Shown piece by piece: positions 53,831-62,592 of a stretch of 64,000 nucleotides of DNA. The number at the start of each line of letters is the position of its first letter. The stretch's first letter is position 1. Source of the stretch: Alphaproteobacteria bacterium (GTDB lineage: Bacteria > Pseudomonadota > Alphaproteobacteria > Rhizobiales > Amorphaceae); assembly GCA_030431335.1 (NCBI GenBank), contig JAUIJH010000004.1, positions 1 to 64,000 on the forward strand. The letters are read 5' to 3'. The notes under the pieces were generated by a model, which did no database searches, was not told the DNA's origin, and was given only the letters and a program-made list of their open reading frames with translations. Both the position numbers and the translations under genes were made by a program.

Positions 53831-54606
53831 GCCTCGTCGTCACACTCGAGGAGCGCGTCCTCACGATCCGGATCGACCGGCCGGAGAAGCGCAACGCCAT
53901 CGATCCGGCGACACGGGCCGCCCTCAAGGAGGCCTGGACCGAGTTCCGCGACAACGACGACGCCTGGGTCGCCATCCTCACCGGGACGGGCGACAAGGCG
54001 TTTTGCGCCGGCGCCGACCTCGGCGCCACCAACCCGCCCGACGAGGCGTTCGCCAAAACGCATTTTTCCGCCGGCGGTCGCGACGAGCTGTGGCAGCCGA
54101 TGCGCGGCATCTCCAAGCCGATCATCGCGGCGATCAACGGCTACTGCTTCGGCGGCGGGCTGGAACTCGCGCTCGCCTCGGACCTGCGCATCGCCTCCAC
54201 CAACGCCGTCTTCGCCCAGAGCGAGGTGCGCGTCGGCTCGATGGTGGGAGCGGGCGGCTCGGTGAACCTTCTGCGCGCGGTGCCCCAGGCGGTGGCGATG
54301 AAGATGCTGCTCACCGCCGAGCGGGTCGACGCCGCGGAGGCGCACCGCGTCGGCCTCGTCAGCGACCTGGTGGAGCCCGAGGCGCTGATGGCGCGGGCGA
54401 AGGAGCTGGCCGGCGCCATCTGCCGCAACGCGCCGCTCGCCGTGCGCGCGACGAAGATGTCGGCCAAGCTCGGCCAGGCGATGGCCCCCGACCAGGCGCT
54501 CGAGGTGGAGCGCCTGTTGTGGGGCATCCTGCGCAACACCGAAGACCGGATCGAGGGGCGCCGCGCCTTCCAGGAGAAGCGGCCGCCGGAGTGGAAGGGC
54601 GCGTGA
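53827..54606 (+). CDS. Enoyl-CoA hydratase/isomerase family protein
   Basis: 259 residues. AFCAGADLG and GYCFGGGLELALASDLRIAS form the oxyanion hole and CoA pocket; the first catalytic Glu is kept in AQSEVRVGSM. C-terminal NTEDRIEGRRAFQEKRPPEW is typical of crotonases. It would hydrate an alpha,beta-unsaturated acyl-CoA, giving the beta-hydroxyacyl-CoA that the thiolase-like aldolase could cleave. It overlaps both neighbours (four bases with PrpD-1, one with PrpF). Confidence 0.9.
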   Translation: MSLVVTLEERVLTIRIDRPEKRNAIDPATRAALKEAWTEFRDNDDAWVAILTGTGDKAFCAGADLGATNPPDEAFAKTHFSAGGRDELWQPMRGISKPIIAAINGYCFGGGLELALASDLRIASTNAVFAQSEVRVGSMVGAGGSVNLLRAVPQAVAMKMLLTAERVDAAEAHRVGLVSDLVEPEALMARAKELAGAICRNAPLAVRATKMSAKLGQAMAPDQALEVERLLWGILRNTEDRIEGRRAFQEKRPPEWKGA

Positions 54607-55772
54607 TGGACCAGATCGCGACGAAGCCGGCGGCGCTCGCCGAGGCAACGGCGGACGTGCTGCCGCTCAAGGCCGTCATCATGCGCGGCGGCACCAGCAA
54701 GGGCGTCTTCTTCAACGAGAGCGACCTGCCGGCCGACAAGGCCGCGCGCGACCGGGTGATCCTCGCCGCCATGGGCAGCCCCGACCCGCGCCAGATCGAC
54801 GGCCTCGGCGGCGCCGACCCGCTCACCTCCAAGGTGTGCGTGATCGGCCCCGGCCGCGCCCACGACGCCGACGTCACCTACACTTTCGGCCAGGTCGGCA
54901 TCGATCAGGCCTACGTGTCGGATAAGGACAATTGCGGCAACCTGTCCGCCGCCGTCGGCGTCTACGCCATCGAGGCGGGCTACGTGCTGCCGGTCGAGCC
55001 CGAGACGGTGGTGACCATCTTCAACACCAACGTGCGGCAGATCCTGATCGCCATCGTGCCGGTGAAGAACGGGCGCCCGGCCGTCGCCGGCGACTACGCC
55101 ATCGCCGGCGTTCCCGGCACGGGCGCCGAGATCCGCATGGACTATTCGCGCACCGCGGGCGCGACGACGGGGCGGCTCCTGCCCACCGGCAACCTGTCCG
55201 ACAAGCTGTACGTGCCCGAGCTCGGCCAAGACGTCACGGTGTCGGTGGTCGACGTCGCCAAGGCGACCTGCTTCTTCCGCGCCGAGGAGGTGGGCATCCG
55301 CGGCACCGAGCGGCCGGACGAGTTCGACGAGGCGATCCTCCAGCGCTTCTGGGCCGTGCGCAAGGCCGCTGCCATCGCCTCCGGGCTCGGGCCGGATTCG
55401 CGCCAGCCCGCGCCCGTCGCCGTAACGGAGCCGACGGACTACCAGGACATGATCGGCAACACGATCCGCGCCGAGGACGTGAGCTTCGTCGCACGGCGCG
55501 TGATCGGACCGCCGCCGCGGCTGCACAAGGCGTTTGCCTCCACCGGCGCCGTGTGTACCGCGGCGGCGGCCTCGATGCCGGGGACGGTGGTCAACGCCGT
55601 CTCGGCGCCGATCCGGGACGACACGGTGCGGATCGGCCACCCGTCGGGCGTCTTCCCGATCACGCTGCGCCTCGGGCCGGACGGCAGCCTGGTGGAGGCC
55701 TCCTATTCGCGCACCGCGCGGCGGCTGTTCGAGGGCACCACCTATATCCGCGCCGCGGCGCTGGCCGGCTGA
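54606..55772 (+). CDS. PrpF-family isomerase (methylitaconate / oxalomesaconate isomerase-like)
   Basis: 388 residues. MRGGTSKGVFF near residue 26 (with the conserved Lys), KDNCGNLSAAVGVYAIEAG, MDYSRTAG and IGHPSGVFPI define the PrpF family, a diaminopimelate-epimerase fold without catalytic cysteines. Known members isomerise methylaconitate, methylitaconate or 4-oxalomesaconate by a 1,3-proton shift. The ATG shares one base with the previous stop. With two MmgE/PrpD proteins it points to a branched unsaturated dicarboxylate or tricarboxylate intermediate. Confidence 0.9.
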   Translation: MDQIATKPAALAEATADVLPLKAVIMRGGTSKGVFFNESDLPADKAARDRVILAAMGSPDPRQIDGLGGADPLTSKVCVIGPGRAHDADVTYTFGQVGIDQAYVSDKDNCGNLSAAVGVYAIEAGYVLPVEPETVVTIFNTNVRQILIAIVPVKNGRPAVAGDYAIAGVPGTGAEIRMDYSRTAGATTGRLLPTGNLSDKLYVPELGQDVTVSVVDVAKATCFFRAEEVGIRGTERPDEFDEAILQRFWAVRKAAAIASGLGPDSRQPAPVAVTEPTDYQDMIGNTIRAEDVSFVARRVIGPPPRLHKAFASTGAVCTAAAASMPGTVVNAVSAPIRDDTVRIGHPSGVFPITLRLGPDGSLVEASYSRTARRLFEGTTYIRAAALAG

Positions 55773-57163
55773 TGGCGAGCGTCCCCCTCATCCGCCGCGT
55801 CGCCGAATTCGTCGACGCGCTCTCGTTCGAGGCGCTCGCGCCGGAGGCGGTGGTCGCCGCCCGGCGCCTCGTGCTCGATTCGCTCGGCTGCGCGCTCGGC
55901 GCGGCGCAGGCACAGCCGGTGCGCCAGCTCTACCGCAGCCTCCCCGGGCTCGATGCGACCGGGCCGGGCACCACGGTCTGCCTCGGCTCGGGCCGGCGCG
56001 CCACCGTCGAGGCGGCGACCGCGATCAACGGCGCCATGCTGCGCTATCTCGACTTCATGGACGTCTACTGGTCGCGCGATGTCTGCCACCCGTCGGAAAA
56101 TATCGTGCCGGCGCTTGCCGCGACCCATGCGGCGGGCGGCGACGGGCGGCGCCTGATCGAGGCGATCGCCGCCGGCTACGAAGTGCAGATCCGCCTGTGC
56201 GACGCCTTCTCCTTCCAGGACCGCGGGTTCCACCACGTGAGCGCGGCCGGCTTCTCGGCCGCCTTCGCGGTCGGCAAGGCGTGGGGGATGGACGCCGAAA
56301 CGATGGCCCACGCTGCTGCTGTCTCCGGCGGCCGGCACCTCACCCTCGGCGTCCTGTCCAAGGGCGCGCTGTCGATGGCGAAGGCCGTCGGGTTCGCGCT
56401 CACGGCGGCCGAAAGCGTGACCGCCTGCCGGATGGCCCGCGAGGGCTTCACCGGCCCCGAAGAAGTCTTCGAGTGGCTGTTCGGCAAGACGGCCGGCGCC
56501 AAGGAGGACCTCGACGCGTTCGCGTTCGACGGGCGCAGCCGCCTGCCGGACGTGAGCCTCAAGCGCTATCCGGTGCAATACGCGCTGCAGGCGCCGGTAG
56601 AGGCGGCGGAGCGGCTCGCGCCCACCGTCGCGGGGCGGCTCGGGGAGATCGCGGCGATCCGCGTCGGCGTGCGGCAGGAGACGCTGGCCCGCGCCGCCGA
56701 CCCGAAGAAGTTCGCGCCGAAAAACCGCGAGACGGCCGACCACAGCCTGCCCTCGTGCGTGGCGATGGCGCTCGCGGACGGGGTGCTCGGTGAGGCCCAG
56801 TTCGAGGCCGGGCGCTTCGCCGACCCCGACGTCGCGGCGCTGACGCTGAAGGTGGAGCCCTTCGCCGATGCCGATTTCGAGGCGCGGCTCGTGGGTGGCC
56901 GGCCCGGCTCGGTGGAGATCGAGATGCAGGACGGCACCCGCCACCGCGCCGTGGAGGAGGTGCCGACGGGCGACCGCACGCGGCCGATGGACGACGCGGC
57001 CGTCGCGGCGAAGTTTGCCGCGCTCGCGGTGCCGGTGCTCGGCGCGGAGCGGGCCGGCGAGGTCGAGGCGATGGTGGCCCGGCTCGAGACGTTGGAGGGG
57101 CTCGACACCCTCCTTGCGATGTGTACGGCGCCCGCCGAGCGGGCCTTGGAGGTGACGCGATGA
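55772..57163 (+). CDS. MmgE/PrpD-family protein (2), PrpD-like
   Basis: 463 residues. LRYLDFMDVYWSRDVCHPSENI, LKRYPVQYALQAPVEAA and FAPKNRETADHSLPSCVAMAL (key part RETADHSLPS) are closest to true PrpD (2-methylcitrate dehydratase). It probably adds or removes water on a hydroxy-tricarboxylate-like compound. It shares one base with the PrpF stop and overlaps CaiB (C) by four bases. It is clearly diverged from the first copy. Confidence 0.9.
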   Translation: MASVPLIRRVAEFVDALSFEALAPEAVVAARRLVLDSLGCALGAAQAQPVRQLYRSLPGLDATGPGTTVCLGSGRRATVEAATAINGAMLRYLDFMDVYWSRDVCHPSENIVPALAATHAAGGDGRRLIEAIAAGYEVQIRLCDAFSFQDRGFHHVSAAGFSAAFAVGKAWGMDAETMAHAAAVSGGRHLTLGVLSKGALSMAKAVGFALTAAESVTACRMAREGFTGPEEVFEWLFGKTAGAKEDLDAFAFDGRSRLPDVSLKRYPVQYALQAPVEAAERLAPTVAGRLGEIAAIRVGVRQETLARAADPKKFAPKNRETADHSLPSCVAMALADGVLGEAQFEAGRFADPDVAALTLKVEPFADADFEARLVGGRPGSVEIEMQDGTRHRAVEEVPTGDRTRPMDDAAVAAKFAALAVPVLGAERAGEVEAMVARLETLEGLDTLLAMCTAPAERALEVTR

Positions 57164-58557
57164 CGGATCTGGCAACGCGCCTCGAGGCGGTCCTTGCCCT
57201 GGTGGGCATCGACCCCGCCGCCGCGGCGGTCGAGATCGCGGGCGCCGATCCGGTGCTGGCCACGCGCTACCGTGTCGGCGAGGCGGGGGCGGTGGCGATC
57301 GCGGCGAGCGCGGTGGCGGCGGCCGACCTGTGGCGGTTGCGCGGCGGTGCGCCGCAGCGGATCGAAGTGCCCGTCCTCGCGGCGACGGCGGCGATGCGCA
57401 GCAACCATTACCTCAAGATCGACGGCGCCGCGCCGCCGCGCCCGCGCGATCCGGTGACCGGCTTCTACGAGGTGAAGGACGGCCGCTGGGTCTACCTCCA
57501 CTGCAACTTTCCCAACCTGCGCGACGCCAACCTGTCCGCCCTCGGCGTTGCGCCCGACCCGGAAAAGATCGCCGAGGCGGCGCGCGGCTGGGACGGCGCC
57601 GCGCTGGAGGACGCGCTGTTCGCGGCCGGCGGCTGCGGCGCGCTGGTGCGCAGCGAGGCGGAGTGGCGTGCGCTGCCGCAGGCCCAGGCCGTCGCGGCCG
57701 AGCCGCTGATCGAGCTGATCCGCATCGGCGACGCGCCGCCCGAGCCGCTGCCGGGGGGCGACAGGCCGCTTTCCGGCGTGCGCGCGCTCGACCTCACCCG
57801 CGTCCTCGCGGGGCCGACCTGCGGGCGCACCCTCGCCGAGCATGGCGCGGACGTGCTGAAGATCGCCCGCGAGGACCTCCCCGACAGCGGCATGTTCGAC
57901 CTCGACACCGGGATCGGCAAGCTCTCCGCCTTCCTCGACTTCCGCACCGCGGCCGGCACCAAGACGCTGCGCGACCTGGTGCGCGGCGCCGACATCTTCT
58001 CCCAGTCCTATCGGCCGGGGGCGCTCGAGGCGCGCGGCTTCGGCCCGGAGGCGCTCGCGGCAATCCGGCCGGGGATCATCTACGTCACGCTCGATGCCTG
58101 GGGCTTCTCCGGCCCCTGGCGCGACCGGCGCGGCTACGACACGGTGGTGCAGGGCCCGAACGGGATGGCCTTCACCGGCGAGGGGCAGAAGCCGCAATTC
58201 CTGCCGGTCTCGGTGCAGGACTACGTTGCGGGCTACCTCATGGCGATGGGCGCGATGGCGGCGCTGAAGCGGCGTGACACCGAGGGCGGCAGCTGGCTGG
58301 TGCGCACCTCGCTCGCCGGCGCCGGCCACTTCACGCGTGATTTCGGCCTGGTGCCGCAGGAGGCGTACGCCCGCTGCGGACGGGACATTCCGGCGGAAGC
58401 GCTGCCCGCGCTGCTGATGGACAGCCCCTCGCCGGCGGGGCGGCTCACCCACCTCGCGCCGACGGCGCGGATGTCGGCGACGCCGGGGCGCTGGGAACGG
58501 CCCGCCGTCGCGCTGGGCACGCACGAGCCTGTCTGGCCGGAGCGGGTGCCGGCATGA
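57160..58557 (+). CDS. CaiB/BaiF-like protein (C), catalytic Asp replaced
   Basis: 465 residues, longer than ordinary CaiB. Residues ~1-195 are an irregular CaiB-like half (SNHYLKIDGAAPP, GFYEVKDGRWVYLHCNFP), then VRALDLTRVLAGPTCGRTLAEHGADVLKI starts the normal domain (key part VLAGPTCGRTLAEHGADVL). At the place of the catalytic Asp (GQRIDMA in CaiB B) it reads SWLVRTSLA with Arg382. Similar long family members also lack the Asp, so it may be a binding or structural partner, or use another mechanism. It overlaps both neighbours by four bases. Confidence 0.83.
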   Translation: MTDLATRLEAVLALVGIDPAAAAVEIAGADPVLATRYRVGEAGAVAIAASAVAAADLWRLRGGAPQRIEVPVLAATAAMRSNHYLKIDGAAPPRPRDPVTGFYEVKDGRWVYLHCNFPNLRDANLSALGVAPDPEKIAEAARGWDGAALEDALFAAGGCGALVRSEAEWRALPQAQAVAAEPLIELIRIGDAPPEPLPGGDRPLSGVRALDLTRVLAGPTCGRTLAEHGADVLKIAREDLPDSGMFDLDTGIGKLSAFLDFRTAAGTKTLRDLVRGADIFSQSYRPGALEARGFGPEALAAIRPGIIYVTLDAWGFSGPWRDRRGYDTVVQGPNGMAFTGEGQKPQFLPVSVQDYVAGYLMAMGAMAALKRRDTEGGSWLVRTSLAGAGHFTRDFGLVPQEAYARCGRDIPAEALPALLMDSPSPAGRLTHLAPTARMSATPGRWERPAVALGTHEPVWPERVPA

Positions 58558-59525
58558 CGCACCGCGTCGCGATCCTCGACGACTACCAGCGCCTCGCGCT
58601 GTCGCTGGCCGACTGGTCGCCGGTCACGGGCCGCGCCGAGGTGGTGGTGTTCGACCGCCACCTGGATGAGGACGAGGCGGCGGAGGCGCTGAAAGAGTTC
58701 GACGTCATCTGCCTGTTGCGCGAGCGGATGGCGATACCGGGGAGCCTCCTGCGGCGCTTGCCGAACCTCAAGTTCATCGCCTCGACGGGCGTCAAGAACC
58801 GCACCCTCGACCTCGCGGCCGCGCGGGAGCTCGGCATCACCGTGTCCAACACCACGCGGCGCGGCGAGGCCGGGAACGCGACGGCGGAACTCGCCTGGGG
58901 CCTGATCCTGTCGCTGGCCCGCAACATTCCGCACGAGACGGCGGCGATGCGCACCGGCGCCTGGCAGACGACGCTCGGCACCGCGCTCGGCGGCAAGACG
59001 CTGGGGCTCTTGGGGCTCGGGCGCCTCGGCGGCGCGATGGTGCCGCCGGCTCTCGCCTTCGGCATGAAGGTCATCGCCTGGAGCCGCAATCTCACCGCCG
59101 AGGCGGCGCGCGAGAAGGGCGCCGAGCGGGTCGACAAGGACGAGCTCTTCCGCCGCGCCGACGTGGTGAGTCTCCACCTCGTGCTCGGGCCGGAGAGCCG
59201 CGGCATCGTCGGGGCGCGGGAATTCGCGCTGATGCAGCCGCACGCGTTCCTGGTGAACACCGCGCGGGGGCCGCTCGTCGACCGGGATGCGCTGTTCGCG
59301 GCGCTGCGCGAGGAGCGGATCGGCGGCGCGGCGTTCGACGTCTACGACACCGAGCCGCTGCCGCCCGACGACCCGCTGCGCACGCTGCCCCGAACGCTTC
59401 TCACGCCGCACCTCGGCTACACCGTGCGCGAGCGGATGGCCCCCTTCTACGAGGACACGGTGGAGGCCATCGCCGCCTATTTCGATGGCCGCCCGGTGCG
59501 CGTCGTGACGGCGCCGGCGAGCTGA
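58554..59525 (+). CDS. D-2-hydroxyacid dehydrogenase
   Basis: 323 residues. NAD-binding LGLLGLGRLGGAM, catalytic Arg in SLHLVLGPESRGIVG, Glu in DVYDTEPLP and His in TPHLGYT. These enzymes interconvert 2-oxoacids and D-2-hydroxyacids with NAD(P). It is the last enzyme gene of the rightward run; it could handle the oxoacid released by the aldolase step. A second copy of the regulatory promoter module follows it. Confidence 0.9.
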   Translation: MTHRVAILDDYQRLALSLADWSPVTGRAEVVVFDRHLDEDEAAEALKEFDVICLLRERMAIPGSLLRRLPNLKFIASTGVKNRTLDLAAARELGITVSNTTRRGEAGNATAELAWGLILSLARNIPHETAAMRTGAWQTTLGTALGGKTLGLLGLGRLGGAMVPPALAFGMKVIAWSRNLTAEAAREKGAERVDKDELFRRADVVSLHLVLGPESRGIVGAREFALMQPHAFLVNTARGPLVDRDALFAALREERIGGAAFDVYDTEPLPPDDPLRTLPRTLLTPHLGYTVRERMAPFYEDTVEAIAAYFDGRPVRVVTAPAS

Positions 59526-59536
59526 AACCAAAAACA

Positions 59537-59587
59537 TGGAACACGTTCCACGTTTCTGGTTGACAGAACGCGTTCCACAATTAGGCT
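59537..59587 (+). promoter_or_regulatory. IclR-type operator plus promoter before the ABC transporter
   Basis: Operator TGGAACACGTTCCA (59537-59550), 9 bp, TTGACA (59560-59565), second operator CAGAACGCGTTCCA (59564-59577, centre 27 bp from the first), and a weak TAGGCT -10 (59582-59587). Spacing and sequence match the module at 52307-52347. It gives the transporter its own regulated promoter about 100 bp upstream of the binding-protein ATG. Confidence 0.8.
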
Positions 59588-59685
59588 CTATGCTGTTGTC
59601 TGGTCGAATTGGCCACCAAGGTCGATCACGCAAATGCGGCGCACGCGACGACGCCGCAAGAAGATCAACGAAAGGGAGAGAAGCG

Positions 59686-60771
59686 ATGAAGCCGAGTTTC
59701 ATGGCGACCACCGCCGCCGGGCTGATCCTGTTTGCGAGCGCCGGCATGGCGAGCGCGCAGGACGCCGAGATTGCCGCGGGCAAGGCGCTCGGGGTGCCGC
59801 AGGAGGTTGTCGAAGCCGCCTGCCAGGAAGGCAAGCTCGATGTCTACAGCCTGATCCTGGCCGACGAGGCGAAACACCCGGCGACCGTTTTCGCGCAGAT
59901 GTTTCCCTGCCTCGACGTCTCGATCTACGCGGCCTCGGGCGGTGCGATCGGCCAGCGCTTCATGAGCGAGTTCCAGGCCGGCACCGCGGCGGCCGACGTC
60001 ATCATGAATTCGAGCCCCGCCTTCGGCAAACGCATGGTCGAGGGCGACATGCTGATGGAGTATGTCCCGCAGGGCGCCGAGAACATGGACGCCCAGTGGA
60101 AGGATGAGGGCCACTGGTACGCCATGGGCCTTACCTATATCGGCATCGGCTACAACACCGACGAGATCACCGCGGAAGACCAGGCCTGGATCGACGGCGT
60201 GAAGACCTGGCAGGACGTGCTGGAAAATCCGTTCGCCGACCGCCTCGCCATGGTCGACATCCGCGCCGGCGGCTCGACGCACCTGCCGTACTACTATCTC
60301 AAGACGGAGCTGGGCGATCAGTCCTGGCAGGCGCTCGCCGACGAGAACCCGATCATCTTCAACGGCATCAACCCGCTGGCCGACCAGCTCGCGGCCGGCG
60401 CCTTCGCCTTCGTGCCGCACGCGACGCTCGACACGGCCGTCAACAAGCGGCGCGAGCGCGGCGCGCCGATTGCCTGGAAGTTCCCCGAGCCGGGCCTCGG
60501 CATCCCCTACTTCATGGGCATCGCGTCCAACGCACCGCACCCCAACGCGGCCAAGCTGCTGATGAGCTGGTCGCTGTCGCCCGAGGGGCAGGCCACCTGG
60601 GTCGCCCGCACCGGCCTCGCCCCGGCGATGCCCGGCATCGACGACCAGCGCGACGTGGCCCAGCAAGACTGGTACGCCTTGCCCGAGACGGTCTATCCCG
60701 CCGATTGGGACAAGATCGAGGCGGAGCTGCCCGCCCTCGTCGAACAGTTCGCCCAGACGTTCGGCAACTGA
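59686..60771 (+). CDS. ABC transporter substrate-binding protein (AfuA/PotD-like)
   Basis: 361 residues from ATG 59686, with AAGGGAGAG upstream. The signal peptide ends at GMASAQ. DVYSLILADEAKHPATVF and YIGIGYNTDEI resemble the periplasmic binding proteins of ferric, thiamine and phosphonate/organic-acid importers. I see no cluster of Tyr residues that would mark an iron binder. Its regulation with acyl-CoA enzymes suggests an organic acid substrate. Confidence 0.85.
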   Translation: MKPSFMATTAAGLILFASAGMASAQDAEIAAGKALGVPQEVVEAACQEGKLDVYSLILADEAKHPATVFAQMFPCLDVSIYAASGGAIGQRFMSEFQAGTAAADVIMNSSPAFGKRMVEGDMLMEYVPQGAENMDAQWKDEGHWYAMGLTYIGIGYNTDEITAEDQAWIDGVKTWQDVLENPFADRLAMVDIRAGGSTHLPYYYLKTELGDQSWQALADENPIIFNGINPLADQLAAGAFAFVPHATLDTAVNKRRERGAPIAWKFPEPGLGIPYFMGIASNAPHPNAAKLLMSWSLSPEGQATWVARTGLAPAMPGIDDQRDVAQQDWYALPETVYPADWDKIEAELPALVEQFAQTFGN

Positions 60772-60867
60772 TCCATCCGGACGGCCCAGGGGCCGCGCCC
60801 GCGGTCCCTCCACCCCGCGGGACGCGGCACACCCCTCGGGCAACGCGCCACGGAGTACCGCCGGCCG

Positions 60868-62592
60868 ATGAGTCTCGCCCCCTCCCCCTCGTCGACCACC
60901 GCCTCGCGCCGCCGGCTTCGCCCGCGGCACGAGCGCGGCCCGCTCATCCTGACGAGCGTGATGATCGTCCTGATGGTCGTGCTCGTGGTGCTGCCGATCG
61001 GCTACCTCGTGTACGGCGCGATCCGCAGCGGCCCGCCGCGCTCGGAAGCGGCCTTCACGCTCGCCAACCTCCTCACGATCTACGGCTCGGGCCGCTTCGT
61101 GGAGCCGCTCCTCACGACGCTCGCGATCGGCATCGCGACCGGCATCGTCGGTGCCACCGTCGGCCTGATCCTGACCTGGGTGGTGATCCGCACCGACATC
61201 CGCCGCCCCGGCATGTGGGAAAAGCTCTTAATCCTGCCGCTCTACCTGTCGCCGCTGATGCTGACGCTCGCCTTCATGGCGCTCGCCGCGCCGCGCACGG
61301 GCTTCCTCAACATCTTCTTCCAGTACCTGGTGCCGAAGGGGGTGCTGGTCGACGTGGAGGGCTTCGTCGGCGTCATCTTCGTGCTCGCCGTCCACTACGT
61401 GCCCTACGCCTTCCTGGTGCTCGCCGCGCCGATGCGCGCGATCAGCGCCGAGCTGGAGGAGGCCGCGCAGGTGCTCGGTTCTTCGCGCTGGGAGATCGCC
61501 CGCCGCATCACCATCCCGATGCTGAAGCCGGCGATCTTCTCCGTCGCGCTGATCATCGGCACGCTCGCGGCGGAAAACTTCGCGGTGCCGACGCTGCTGG
61601 GCCGCGCCGACAAGATCAAGACGATCCCCGGCGAGATCTATTACTGGCTCGCCTATGCGCCGGCCGATCCCAACCTCGCCGCGGCGGCCGGCACCATGCT
61701 GCTCCTCCTCACCATGACGGGCATCTTCATCTACCGCCGGATGACGGCGATCTCGGCCCGCTTCGTCACGGTGACGGGCAAGCCCAAGCCCGCCGCGCGC
61801 ATTCCGCTCGGCCGCTGGCGGCCCCTGGTGATGGCCGGGCTCTATCTCTACGTCGCCATCACCATCGTGCTGCCGATGATGGCGCTGGTCGGCGGCTCGT
61901 TCCTCTCCTTCCTCAGCCGGCGGCTGAAGCCGGAGCTGCTCACGCTGCAGAACTACAAGGCCGCCCTGTCCGGCAACAATCTCGACGCGATCCTCAACTC
62001 GCTGCTCCTCGCCTCGGTCGGCGCCGTGCTCGTCACCGCGGTGGGCTTCCTCGTCAGCTACTGCGTGCAGCGCACGCGCGTGCCCGGCCGCGGCCTGCTC
62101 GACTATCTGAGCGCGCTGCCCATTGCCGTGCCGGGCATGGTGCTCGCGGTCGGCATGCTGTGGGCCTACGTGGGGCTGCCGTTCGGGCTGTGGGGCTCGC
62201 TGTGGATGCTCCTCATCGCCTACTTGGCGCGCTTCATCGTCCACGCCGTGCGGGCGACCAACACCAGCCTGCTGCAGATCTCCGGCGAGATGGAGGAGGC
62301 GGCGCGGGTCCTCGGCGCCAACATGATCGAGCGGCTGCGCGACATCGTGATGCCGCTCAGCAAGCGGGCGCTGCTATCCTCGGCGGTGCTCGTCGCCATC
62401 TTCATCCTCAACGAGGTGACGGCGACGATCCTCCTCTACTCGCCCCGCTCCGTGACGCTCTCGGTCGTGACCTGGCATGCGCTCGACATGTACGGCGCCA
62501 TGCAGGCCTTCGCGCTGGCCGTCATCCAGGGGCTGATCACGGCAGCGCTCGTTGCCATCTCCTATCGCCTGGCAGGAAAGACGTCATGGTAG
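60868..62592 (+). CDS. Fused ABC permease (two membrane modules, AfuB/FbpB-type)
   Basis: 574 residues, a tandem of two permease modules with about 12 membrane helices. Each has an EAA loop: EEAAQVLGSSRWEIARRIT (first half, ~200) and EEAARVLGANMIERLRDIV (second half, ~475). A single such chain forms the channel. The 96-bp gap after the binding-protein gene is GC-rich with no clear terminator. Its end overlaps the ATPase start by seven bases. Confidence 0.9.
   Translation: MSLAPSPSSTTASRRRLRPRHERGPLILTSVMIVLMVVLVVLPIGYLVYGAIRSGPPRSEAAFTLANLLTIYGSGRFVEPLLTTLAIGIATGIVGATVGLILTWVVIRTDIRRPGMWEKLLILPLYLSPLMLTLAFMALAAPRTGFLNIFFQYLVPKGVLVDVEGFVGVIFVLAVHYVPYAFLVLAAPMRAISAELEEAAQVLGSSRWEIARRITIPMLKPAIFSVALIIGTLAAENFAVPTLLGRADKIKTIPGEIYYWLAYAPADPNLAAAAGTMLLLLTMTGIFIYRRMTAISARFVTVTGKPKPAARIPLGRWRPLVMAGLYLYVAITIVLPMMALVGGSFLSFLSRRLKPELLTLQNYKAALSGNNLDAILNSLLLASVGAVLVTAVGFLVSYCVQRTRVPGRGLLDYLSALPIAVPGMVLAVGMLWAYVGLPFGLWGSLWMLLIAYLARFIVHAVRATNTSLLQISGEMEEAARVLGANMIERLRDIVMPLSKRALLSSAVLVAIFILNEVTATILLYSPRSVTLSVVTWHALDMYGAMQAFALAVIQGLITAALVAISYRLAGKTSW

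Noticed and set aside
59686-62592. Calling the last transporter an iron(III) importer by family name
   Set aside because: No Tyr-rich iron site is evident in the binding protein and the shared regulatory module links it to acyl-CoA enzymes; substrate left open.
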